DNA of 64,000 nucleotides from Tetradesmus obliquus (lineage: Eukaryota; Chlorophyta; Chlorophyceae; Sphaeropleales; Scenedesmaceae): assembly GCA_030272155.1 (NCBI GenBank), contig CP126202.1, positions 4,857,501 through 4,921,500 of the forward strand, read 5' to 3'. Positions 55,645 through 64,000 of the stretch are shown here, one piece after another; the stretch's first letter is position 1, and each line of letters begins with the position of its first letter. Made by a program: the position numbers and the translations under genes. The notes under the pieces are model-generated. The model searched no databases. It was given only the letters and a program-made list of their open reading frames with translations, and was not told where the DNA came from.

Positions 55645-58235
55645 CCAGCCTCAACAGGCTCAGCAGCAGCAGTAGCGGCAGCAGCAGCAGCAGCGGGATC
55701 AGCCTCACTGCAAGCATGCTGGGCAGCGGCCATGTCGGCATCAACCTCTGCAGCATCTGCTGCACCAGCTGCTGCCACACCATCCACTGCTGCTGCTGCT
55801 GCTGCTGCTGCCGTCCCCTCTGCGGCAGCACCCTCATCTGACGCAGCAGCATGCTGCTGCTCCTGAGGTGCATCCACCTCCATCTCTTCCACAGGCGGCA
55901 GCACATCCATTGCTGCTGCTGCTGCTGCTGGCAGCTGCTGTGCCTCACCAGCTGCTTGCTCAGCGGCAGTTGCATTAGCATGCCCACTGCCAGTGTCAGC
56001 TGCTGCTGGCTCACGCCCAATAGCAGCAGCAGCAGCAGCGGCAGCAGCAGCAGCGGCAGCAGCAGCAGCTTCATTACCCCGCTGTTGACCTGCAGCTGAA
56101 GGGTCGCACTCAGCTGCTGCAGGACTGGCTCCTACGCCTGCGGCAGCAGCAGCAGCAGCACCCTCTGCAGCAGCAGGAGCAGCAGCAGCAGCAGCCTCGC
56201 CGGCTGCTGCAGCCTCCTCCTGCAGCTCAGCAGGCAGCAGCAGCGCCAGCTCCGGCACCGGCTGCAGCGGCAGCTGCACATCAAACACAGCAGCAGCACC
56301 ACTACCACCACCTTCAGAGCCCTGCTGCTGCTCTGCTGCCTGCTGCAGCTTCATCCAGGAAGGCACTCGCACTGACCGCCTGCCCTTGGCTGGTGTGCTG
56401 CCAGGGCAGGAGCTGTTGGTGTTGTCATCATCTGCTGCCTCAAGTGCCTCCAGCTGCTGGCCTGGCAGGCAGGCCACATCCAGCTGCTGCGGCCGCGGCC
56501 GCCCGCTGCTGCTGCTGCCGGGCTGCTGCTGCTGCTGCTGCTGCTCACCCTGCTGCTGGTGGGGCACTGGCGATGCTGCTGCTGCTGCTGCTGCTGCTGA
56601 GTTGGTGGTAGGTGTGGCGGGGGCGTCTTCTGGGGCTGCTTCTGCTTGCGCCAGCGCAGCTGCTGCTGCCAGCGCTGCAGCTACAGCAGGGTCGTGCTGA
56701 CTGTCGCCCAGCTGCTGCTGCTGCTGCTGCCATTCGGCAGCAGGTGACACGTCTGCTGCAGCATCACCAGCAGCAGCAGCAGCAGCGCCTGCCGCTGCTG
56801 CAGCAGTAAGCTTGCGCTTCTTGGCAGCTGACAGCCACTGCTCTCCAGTGCTCCCACTGCCCGGCCGCGCACGCTTGCCCAGGTGGCTGCTGCTGCTGCC
56901 ACCCCCTGCTGCTGCTGATGCTGCTGCTGCTGCTGCTGTGGCTTCATCCTCTGCCTCGCATTCACTGGAGATGCCCAGCAGCAGTGCGGTGCGCCTCCAG
57001 CCAGCAGCACAGCGCAGCCACACGTCAGCACCTTTTGCAGATGAGGACGGCTGCCCAGACACAGCAGATGGAGTGGCTTCTGCAGCTGCTGCTGGCGCAG
57101 GCGAACGTGCTGCTGCATCTTCCTGCACTGAAGATGCTGCAGCAGCAGCTGCTCGTGCAGGCGCTGCTGCTTCCTCCACTGAGGCTGCTGCTGCTGCTGG
57201 CTCCAACGAGGGTGCTACTGCTGCTGCTGCTGCTGCTGCATGGTCCGCCTGCTGCAGCTGCGGCACCATGGCAGCAACGCCAGCAGCTGCTGCTGATGAT
57301 GATGATGCCTCAGCTGCTGGTTGCTGCTCAGCCTCCTGGCCCTCAGCACCAAGCACTGCTGCACTAGCAGCAGCAGCAGGAGCAGCGCCACCTGCTGCTG
57401 CATGTGCTGCTGCTCCTGTTGCATAGCCGTCCAGCCCCATCAGCTGCTGCTGCTGCTGCTGCTGATCCTCCTGCTTCGCCGCAGACTCTTGCACAGATTG
57501 CTGCACAGGCGCGGCAGCTGCAGCAGCAGCATCCGTCACAGGCACAGCAGCAGCTGCTGCTGCTGCTTCCACAGGGCTTTTCTGCGGCAGCGGGCGCACC
57601 CTGGGCCTGCCTTTGGCCTTGCCAGCACTAGTAAGCCTGGTGGGAGCTGAGCCTTGCTGCCCACCCTGACCAGCTGAAAACACCATGTCTGCAGCGCCTG
57701 CTGCTGCTGCTGCTGCTGCATCGCCCTGGCCTGGCAGCATGGATGCAACGCCTAACTTGTTGCCGCCTGCTGCTGCCGCCGCCGCCGCCGCTGCTGCTGC
57801 TGCTGCTGCGCGTGGCGTGCCTCTTGGCGTGGCTGCTGCTGGCAGCTGCAGCTGCGGCAGGGTGAGGCCACCCGGCAGGGGGCTGGCTGAGTGGGAGCGG
57901 CCGCGCTTACCACCTGCAGCAGCAGCAGCAGTTGCAGCAGAAGAAGCAGCAGCAGTTTGTGTGAGGCCACCCGGCAGGGGGCTGGCTGAGTGGGAGCGGC
58001 CACGCTTACCACCTGCAGCAGCAGCAGCAGCAGCAGCAACAATTGCAAATGACGACAGCTGCCACAACACCTAGGTGAGCAGGACACCACAGACAGCTTG
58101 GGCAGTCAGGTGTCACGTACAGAAGCGTAGCCTCGAAGCCATGCAAAAAGCTAAGAACATAACACAGCAGTTAGCCGTGGTCCAACAACCAGCACACTTT
58201 GCGTGACGAGCCACCTGCAAGCACACGGCTCCCAC

Positions 58236-58273
<38 letters not shown>

Positions 58274-61200
58274 CCCAGCCCACTGACATGCCCCCTCTGA
58301 CGCACCTCTGCCTGTTTTGCCGCTGCCGCGGCCAGAGCCTCCTGCAGCCAGCAGCTGCGCATACAGTGGCGGCTCACGCCAGCCGGGCGGCGGCGGGTAC
58401 AGTGCGTCATACGCCTCAGGCCGGGCGCTGCAGGCCAGCAGCCGCCGCAGCAGCGGGCCCAGCGCTGTCACCGGCTCGCCTGCATGGCAAAAAAGTGGAT
58501 GGCAAGGTGATGATTAAATTGGCACTGTGAGGCTGGCGTGCAAGCATCCGGTAGCATGTCGGTGTTGTAGTACGCAAGAGATGAAAGAAACGTTGCAGCA
58601 GCAGCTTGGTGATCATGTCGTGCAATGCAGCGGGCCCAGCGCTGTCACTGGCTCGCCTGCATAACACGAAAGTGGATGGCAAGGCAGGTTACAGCTTGAC
58701 TTCTTATTCTGAGGATAGGGGCACAACATGCCTTCCAGCGCTGTGACTGGCTCGCCTGCATGACACAGTGTTGACAGAGTGCTGGATGGCGAGGCAGGTG
58801 GCAGCTGACTTAAAACATTGAGGATTGGTGGCGTGCAAGCATACAGCAGCATATGGATGTATGGAGGCAAGGGCTGTACACAGCGCTGTGACTGGCTCGC
58901 CTGCATGGCGGTGTAACAGAAGGCACGGGTAGCAGGCGCAGGCCTCATAAGTAGCGTGCAAAGGAGCACGCAAGCATACAGCAGCGGGTGGGTGTTACAG
59001 TAACAAAGGGCTGAAGGCAGCATTGCAGCAGCAGCTTGGGCTCGCTACGCAGCCCACCATCCTGATTGTTACACCAATCTACCCCCTTCCCACCTACCTG
59101 CTGCGCCGAAGTGCTGCAGCAGCGCCGGCATGGGCTCGCCCCGCAGCCCACACTACTGGCAGTTCATCAGAATACCCCATCTGCCGACATTGCCCGCCCT
59201 CACGGCTGACAGGTGACCAAATCTTCCCTCTCTCTCTTACACGCACCTGCTGCGCCGTAATGCTGCAGCAGCGCCGGCATGGGCTCGCCCCGCAGCAGCG
59301 CGGCAAAGTCGGCAGCAATGCCCGCCAGCGGCGCGCCCACCACAGCCGCCACTGCTGCCGCGTACTGCTGCGGGCTGATGTTGTAGGAGCCGCGCCCAAA
59401 GCCGTACCCAAACTTGCCGTACCTGCGCGGCGCAGTGATAACAATATGATGTGACATCTGCTGAGCTCTTTAATGCAGTGACCATGTGCGGATATAGGGG
59501 TACCATGGTGCTGGTAAACCGCCCGTGTTGGCTGTTGTCAGATGCAACCAGACATGCAAAGCTGCCATGAGTGCGGCTGCAAGTTACTGCTGATGGGTCC
59601 AGCAGTGTGTGCAACACAGTCGCAGCCTGCGCCGCTCACCAGGTAGTGCCAAAGGCTGCTGTGTGCAGCACGCGCAGCAGCATGGTCAAACTGCCAGCAA
59701 GGCAACTACAGCTTACTGCTGCTAGTTGGTCCAGCAGCGCCTGCAATCTACCCTACTCACCAGGTGGTGCCAAAGGCCGCCGTGTGCAGCACGCGCAGCA
59801 GCATGCCACTCTTGTTGGACACGTCCTCCACTGACACAGCCCGTGCCCGCAGCAGCACGCACAGCCTGTCCCACACAGTGAGCAGCTGCTTGCCTGTGGG
59901 ACAGCAAGCAGCAGCAGCAGCAGCAGCAGCACGGATGAGGGTGGGCATCGCCAGGAGTGCCGGCTGCAGCATGCTACCAAATTGTTCTTAACATGGGGAT
60001 CTGCTGCATCAAGCCTTTGACTGCTTGAACCACCAGCTGTTAGCTGCTGCTGTTGCTGCTGCTGTAAGCACACTGGGTGCTGCCACAGTGCTGTTGCAGC
60101 ATCATGCCTAGCAACAAGTGCCCTGCCTGCCTGCCTCTGCTGCCTGCCATCCTCCTGACACCTGCTGGGCAGCCAGCCGACCCTGCTGCAGCCCAGCTGC
60201 TGCTGCCGTCCTGCAAGCGCGGCGGCCCCAGCACCAAATGCACTGCCTGCCTGCGTCTGCTGTCAGCCTGCCATCCTCCTGGCACCTGCACTGTGCAGCG
60301 AACCATGCTCCTGTCCAGCTGTTGCTGCTGCCCTGCAAGTACACCCAACCACCTAACAGCCATTCCGCAGCCTGCAGGCCCTGCTCGCTGCTGCTGCTGC
60401 TGCTGCTGCAGTGCGCACAATGCATGCTGTTGCTTGCACATCCACCGGCAAACCAACCCGCCCACCTATCAGCCGCCGCGAGCCGCCCTGGCTGCCGTTC
60501 ATGCGCAGCAAGTGCCCGAAGCCGTTTGCGTGCAGCACGCCGTGCAGCAGGTGCTCCTGGCTCTCAAACACGCTGTGCGCTGCGTTATACGGCCCGTGCT
60601 CCTCATCTGCATCGTAGCCCTGCTGGCCGGGTGCGGGTGGGGCCCACTTGTGGCTCAGCGGTAGTTTGCCTGTGGCCTTGCCTTCTACTACTGCTGTCAG
60701 CTGGCGGGGGTCCTCCAGGGTTGATTCGGCTGGTATGATGAAGTGGTAACGCGCCACAGACACGGGGTGATGCTGCCAGCCTGGGTGAATGTTTGCAGCA
60801 GCATATGACAACGGCAGGGCAGCAGGGGTGATGCTGTTGCAGGAGCATATGCAGTGAAAGGGCGCTAGCAGAGTTGACTCGGCTGGTATGATGAAGTGGT
60901 AGCACGCCACAGACACCGGGTGGTGCTGCCAGCCTAGGCGCAAGAGAATGAGGCCCAGCAGGTGTGTGGTGTGCATACAACAGGGTATCACAAGCTACTA
61001 AGTGATGTTGCCAAACACGTAGTGTTACCTAAAAGATGGTGTCTTGCTAGCTGAATGCCGTATTGTCTGACACCCGCTGCAGGTGGGGCGCGGGCACTAC
61101 GTGACGTGGCAATGAGGAGGACAAAATCCGTGCGCTGCTAGCTAGGGCTTGTCCTTGCAAGCTGCAACGAGGTGCAGGAGGCCCTGCTGCTGCTGCTGTT

Positions 61201-61686
61201 GCTGCTTCTGTGCCACTATCCTTGCTAGCCCTTGTGTTGAGGTTGCTATTGCTGCGAATGCTGCTGACTGTTGAGCAGTTGCGTCGGGTACAGTGTTGTT
61301 GAGCCAACACCCGGCTGGCCTGCCTCAGCCACTGCAAGCGTCCTGCAAGGCCTTTAAAGCAAGTGCTGCTTTATTTAGGCCATCAGGGCCTTGCTCTGCC
61401 CCCCTAACTGCCCCTGCTGCTGCTCACCCATGCATCTGCACTGGTCACAGACAGTGCCATCCTTCTCATCCAGCTTCTCCTCATACACGTGCAGTAAGGT
61501 CACGCCTTGCGATGATTCTAGCTCGACAATGTAGGCATTGGCCCTACGGAGGCTGCCGAGCGGTAGTTTCTTGCCATACTTTGCTAGAAAGTCCTTGACG
61601 TTGCACCTGAAGGCGTCCGCATACAGCGGTGCCGGGTGCAGCCAGGGGACCTCTGGTTGCTGTTGATGTAAGACAAGCGATCCCAT
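44615..61686 (-). CDS. Giant MS1/MMD1-type PHD-finger protein
   Basis: Eight exons in minus-strand order: 61686-61428, 60780-60466, 59893-59761, 59422-59247, 58479-58306, 57913-46746, 45898-45519, 44861-44615. Every phase closes, giving about 4,283 residues. The order of blocks matches the land-plant MALE STERILITY1/MMD1 family: FRCNVKDFLAK and VCDQCRCMGW (1-88), HPVSVARYHFIIP, LLHGVLHANGFGHLLRMNG (to 191), WDRLCVLLRARAVSVEDVS, YGKFGYGFGRGSYNIS (236-250), then, after a 3,700-residue low-complexity insert, ELICVPDRASLADVKRLVTE and the PHD finger VSCSCGCRDDDGERMIVCDG...CGYWMHTRCNGI...FVCKGC with complete Cys4-His-Cys3 ligands. Plant relatives read histone H3 marks in meiotic or tapetal cells; function here is inferred only as a nuclear chromatin reader. 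The first ATG is uncertain; an upstream exon is possible. Confidence 0.85.
44925..44984 (-). repeat. Intronic copy of PHD exon 8 acceptor and 5' end
   Basis: Reads FRHVGGVEDWAVSCSCG behind CTGCAG, against FRHAGGVEDWAVSCSCG at the true start 44861; 123 bp upstream in the transcript. Confidence 0.88.
45393..45425 (-). repeat. Intronic copy of PHD exon 7 donor and 3' end
   Basis: Reads GSGLDPEP-CG then GTGAGG, the same as the true end at 45519 (GTGAGA). 126 bp apart. Confidence 0.85.
45906..45924. repeat. Poly-G run of 19
   Basis: Nineteen G on the plus strand, that is C19 in the PHD transcript just before the exon 7 acceptor; the nearest copies of the same junction have shorter C runs, so it is probably a slippage-expanded polypyrimidine tract. 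Confidence 0.9.
45970..46532 (-). repeat. Five intronic copies of PHD exon 7 acceptor and 5' end
   Basis: The true exon 7 starts at 45898 (LDLTASHLLDVCTVRLPGG). Copies with a GCAG acceptor start at 46041, 46156, 46265, 46378 and 46532, spacing 109-154 bp. They keep LDLTASHLLDVCTVRLP with small changes and then diverge. All are in the same orientation and the same phase at the junction. Confidence 0.93.
46384..46419. repeat. (GGGGGT)n tract
   Basis: Six G-runs separated by single T on the plus strand next to one of the copied exon 7 acceptors. It has strong G-quadruplex potential in DNA; the transcript carries the C-rich strand. Confidence 0.9.
51830..52170 (-). repeat. Degenerate repeat inside the giant PHD exon
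   Basis: A protein unit of about 50 residues occurs at least twice (PDAAEHEVHKGKQGKQRQPK and PDAAEHEVHKAKQGKQRHAK), each followed by a Gln run and preceded by GEATxSxSxALPAxKQQQQ; a third partial unit is present. Basic, Lys/Gln-rich. Confidence 0.85.
53480..54000 (-). other. Cys-rich and Arg-rich islands in the giant PHD exon
   Basis: GCSKCRFRPTGCNQC near 53540-53590 is the clearest non-repetitive island in the exon. Its C-x2-C-x6-C-x2-C pattern could bind zinc; I believe similar modules occur in plant and algal chromatin proteins, but this needs checking. Two near-identical islands RRSSASGGGSSAARATRQRA (about 53330-53400 and 53885-53955) flank it. Confidence 0.6.
57919..58012 (-). repeat. 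In-frame copy of PHD exon 6 acceptor and 5' end
   Basis: True exon 6 is taken to start at 57913 (GKRGRSHSASPLPGGLTLP). A copy starts at 58012, exactly 99 bp upstream, with the same CTGCAG acceptor, and stays open in the same frame. Using it would add 33 residues, so two in-phase alternative acceptors exist. Confidence 0.88.
58630..58900 (-). repeat. Three intronic copies of PHD exon 5 acceptor and 5' end
   Basis: True exon 5 starts at 58479 (GEPVTALGPLLRR). Copies of the ATGCAG or equivalent acceptor plus the GEPVTALG codons start at 58656, 58755 and 58900. Only 20-27 exonic bases are kept. Confidence 0.85.
59098..59150 (-). repeat. Intronic copy of PHD exon 4 donor and 3' end
   Basis: Reads RGEPMPALLQHFGAA then GTAGGT, against RGEPMPALLQHYGAA then GTGCGT at the true end 59247. 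Confidence 0.87.
59640..59690 (-). repeat. Intronic copy of PHD exon 3 donor and 3' end
   Basis: Reads MLLRVLHTAAFGTT-TG then GTGAGC, against the same codons and GTGAGT at the true end 59761; 121 bp apart. Confidence 0.88.
60870..60933 (-). repeat. Intronic copy of PHD exon 2 acceptor and 5' end
   Basis: Starts at 60933 with a CCTAG acceptor and reads GWQHHPVSVACYHFIIPAES, against GWQHHPVSVARYHFIIPAES at the true start 60780. The frame stays open well past the copy, but the conserved continuation (LLHGVLHANG) follows only the 60780 copy. Confidence 0.88.
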
Positions 61687-63948
61687 GGCTTGGCCGTGCA
61701 CCAGGCAGCACTCAGCCCACAGTGCTGGTGTGAAGCGAAGTAAGCATGATGAGTGAGCAGCAGCAGAGCCATGCCCGATCGTAATGTATACAAACCATGT
61801 GCCGCTCGAGACAAGGCTAGCTGCGGATACTGACTGCCGGAGTGATACATTTTGGCTGAGATGGAGTCATTTCTTCCTGCACCGTTGAAGTCCACCAGAC
61901 TTGCACGCTATCAAAGCTAAAAGCTTGGTAACATCTGCTGGGTGCGCTGTTGCAGGGCCATGTGGGCTGAAGACAGGATCGGCAATTTCAAGCAGCACAG
62001 CACTTTCAGGTGCCAGTGAGCTGTATGAAACCGACACCTCACGGCACTTAACCTACTTGAAAGTTCATGTGATGAAATCAAGGGCATCACGTGCTTGAAA
62101 GGCAAGCAAATGAACGCAGAGGACCTTGCCGTGAGCGCGCGAAAGGGTGATATGGTGAATGCACGGCGCTAAAGCTGATGAGCACACCACCCAAAGCGCT
62201 GGAATGTATGGTTATCTGTACTGATGAGCATGGCTTTGGACTGCATCCTCTGTTGCAGGTGTTCACGCTTCGCCGGTTGTGCGCACTGTGAACATGTGAA
62301 CGCGGAGATACTTTCACAGGCTGCCGGGGCGTTGTCCCTGGAAAACAAAAATTCATTTTGCAATTATGCTGGGTTAACATGCACATGTGAAGTGGAAGTC
62401 GAGGAAAGTCGAGGGTTGGCGACTTGCCCAGCAACCTTCAATCCTACAGTGCACTGCTGCTGTGGCTTGATCCTCAACAGCTGGCATGCCATCCTGCAGC
62501 GCAGGAGTATGGTCCCTGGCAGCTGGAAACATTTGAATATACAATTGCAACGTATCAGGAGTTACCAAGGCAGCGCCAAGACGCTGTGCAACAGTGCAGC
62601 ACAACTTGTTGAACTCAGTTCAGTTGGGCGCAGTGCGCCCAGCTAGGCTGGTGAGTGTGCTACACGTGGACACCATCTACATCAGTGTCATAAATTCACA
62701 GCATTGAGCTGGTGATGCAGCTGATACACAAACGCCTGTGAATTGCCGGGCTCGACGGCAAATGCCACACACGCATGCAACTAAGCAAGACAGAAAAGCT
62801 GAAGAACGGATGCTGTCACACCAAGGTACCTGCTGCCAGCATGCCTCAAGCGCTGGCGGTGCTGACACATGTGTTCTGTACAAAACGTTCACAAGCTATC
62901 AAGTGAGGCCGCAGGCCTGCTGGCAGCCCACCTGCTAGCTGTTGTGCTGCTGCAGAAAATGCACAGCATGCCATGGCAGATCACACCCTCGCGCATCTGT
63001 TGACTAGCGATACGTCGGGCAGACACATGCACCAGAAAATAGCAACAGATGTGCAAGCAACTGTATGAGCAACTACGCGGCCAGCTGTGCGCTCTGTGCC
63101 AGCGTAGTCAACTTCACAATTCCACCATACATAGATGCTGAACAACAGCCCCGTTTGATAGTGTCATGCCAACGCCTGGGACTGCAACAGAGATGTGTTA
63201 TACGTTTTACTGCTGAGCGAAACATCAGCCCATCAGCAATACCTACTGTGTACAACAGCAACCTGTGCGAGTAAACTGCATAATGACACAACTGTGCAAA
63301 CTGTAACGGCATGGCCTATGCTGGCATCCTGCAGCACAACAAATGCGCAGGCAACATGCTATGTGCATGCTTCACAGCAGCTCAGATACCCATGCATGGC
63401 AGCACATGCTCCACAGTGACCACATCGCGCCCTACTGTGCTGCCATCGCTGCCAACTCGCTTTGTGCAGCAAGCAGCTGGATGAAGCTGCCATGCAACAT
63501 CTGTGTTCTGCTGTACCGTGCTGTCATGGCAGCAACATGTATTAGCCTGTCTGCCACAAATCTTGCTGGATGCCACCAATTGTGCTGTCTGCAACAACTC
63601 CAGGGTTTTGACGAACACCAAGACCACTGGGGGGATACACATGCATGTGAGAAGGGTAACTGATGTTGGCTGGTATAACGTGCGAGGTCGCTTCTGCTGA
63701 AAGGGGGCCTGTCTGAGCGTGCCAGTCAACCTGAGACTCAGTGCATAGCCGGCACGGCGCGCACAGCACCGCCATGATGCGCTGGGCTGCTGGCAGCATG
63801 CAGCATGCAGCACCAACTATACATCTGTTGCACATGGCGTGCCACAAACAGTTTTCTTGAGTTAGGTCTGCACTTCAAACAGCCTCCTGCACTACACAGC
63901 TACGCCTACATGGAAGCCGCCTTTATGTCAAAACGAGCCTGATCAACC
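61687..63948. other. 5' flank of the PHD gene
   Basis: Upstream side of the giant gene. No family or consistent splice pattern is recognisable on either strand. A plus-strand frame at 62224-62646 is Cys-containing but unlike anything I know. The PHD promoter, and possibly a further 5' exon, should lie within the first few hundred bases. Confidence 0.3.
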
Positions 63949-64000
63949 TCAAGCAGCAGTGACCTGGATGCGCTTGGGCTGTGGCTTGGGTGTGGGCTCC
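63949..64000 (-). CDS. Possible C-terminal end of a further minus-strand gene
   Basis: Reading into the window from its right edge, the minus strand gives EPTPKPQPKRIQVTAA and a TGA at 63949-63951. A Pro/Lys-rich end like this is compatible with a coding 3' terminus, but 17 codons are not enough to identify it. Confidence 0.25.
   Translation of the reverse strand, partial: EPTPKPQPKRIQVTAA

Noticed and set aside
46467..58074. Many long plus-strand open frames opposite the giant PHD exon, rich in Cys, Leu, Ala or Ser
   Set aside because: They are by-products of CAG/CTG repeats, which are stop-free in all frames; none has non-repetitive conserved sequence, whereas the minus frame has the islands and closes in phase with both neighbours.

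Overview
The window is nuclear DNA of a green alga. Spliced genes with GT-AG introns, NRT2- and NAR1-type nitrate/nitrite transporters, a plant-type DUF506 protein, a plant meiosis-type PHD-finger protein and very dense CAG/CTG repeats (long Ala, Gln and Ser tracts) all point to a chlorophycean. A scenedesmacean-like lineage is my guess, not proven. There are no bacterial operons, no CRISPR array and no rRNA or tRNA that I can recognise.

Layout. 0.4-0.6 kb: a small MITE-like element, with an inverted relative at 24.7 kb. 2.2-4.8 kb (+): a protein with several chitin-binding peritrophin-like (CBM14) modules. 7.5-11.8 kb (-): NAR1, a plastid nitrite (formate/nitrite family) transporter in 6 exons. 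13.25-14.44 kb: a 241-bp satellite. 15.5-22.9 kb (-): NRT2, a high-affinity nitrate transporter in 8 exons. 25.9-28.8 kb (+): a DUF506/PDDEXK-like protein in 3 exons. 28.8-36.1 kb: mostly unrecognised sequence with a long GT tract, a 34-bp array and a minisatellite. 36.1-43.4 kb (-): a 1,733-residue bZIP protein. 44.6-61.7 kb (-): a giant (about 4,280 residues) MS1/MMD1-type PHD-finger protein with one 11.2-kb exon. The last 52 bases may be the 3' end of another minus-strand gene.

NRT2 and NAR1 lie head-to-tail on the same strand and form a nitrate-assimilation cluster: NRT2 brings nitrate across the plasma membrane, and NAR1 moves the nitrite made from it into the plastid. Nitrate reductase, nitrite reductase and NAR2 were not found here.

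The most striking signal is not a gene. In NAR1, NRT2, the bZIP gene and the PHD gene, introns are filled with direct, diverged copies of the adjoining exon-intron junction. A typical copy is 20-120 bp of exon end with its splice site, repeated 1-5 times at 100-250 bp spacing. I count roughly 45 copies over 24 exons. The CBM14 and DUF506 genes do not show it. Exon calls were chosen by family conservation and reading phase; all phases close without a frameshift in the five complete gene models.
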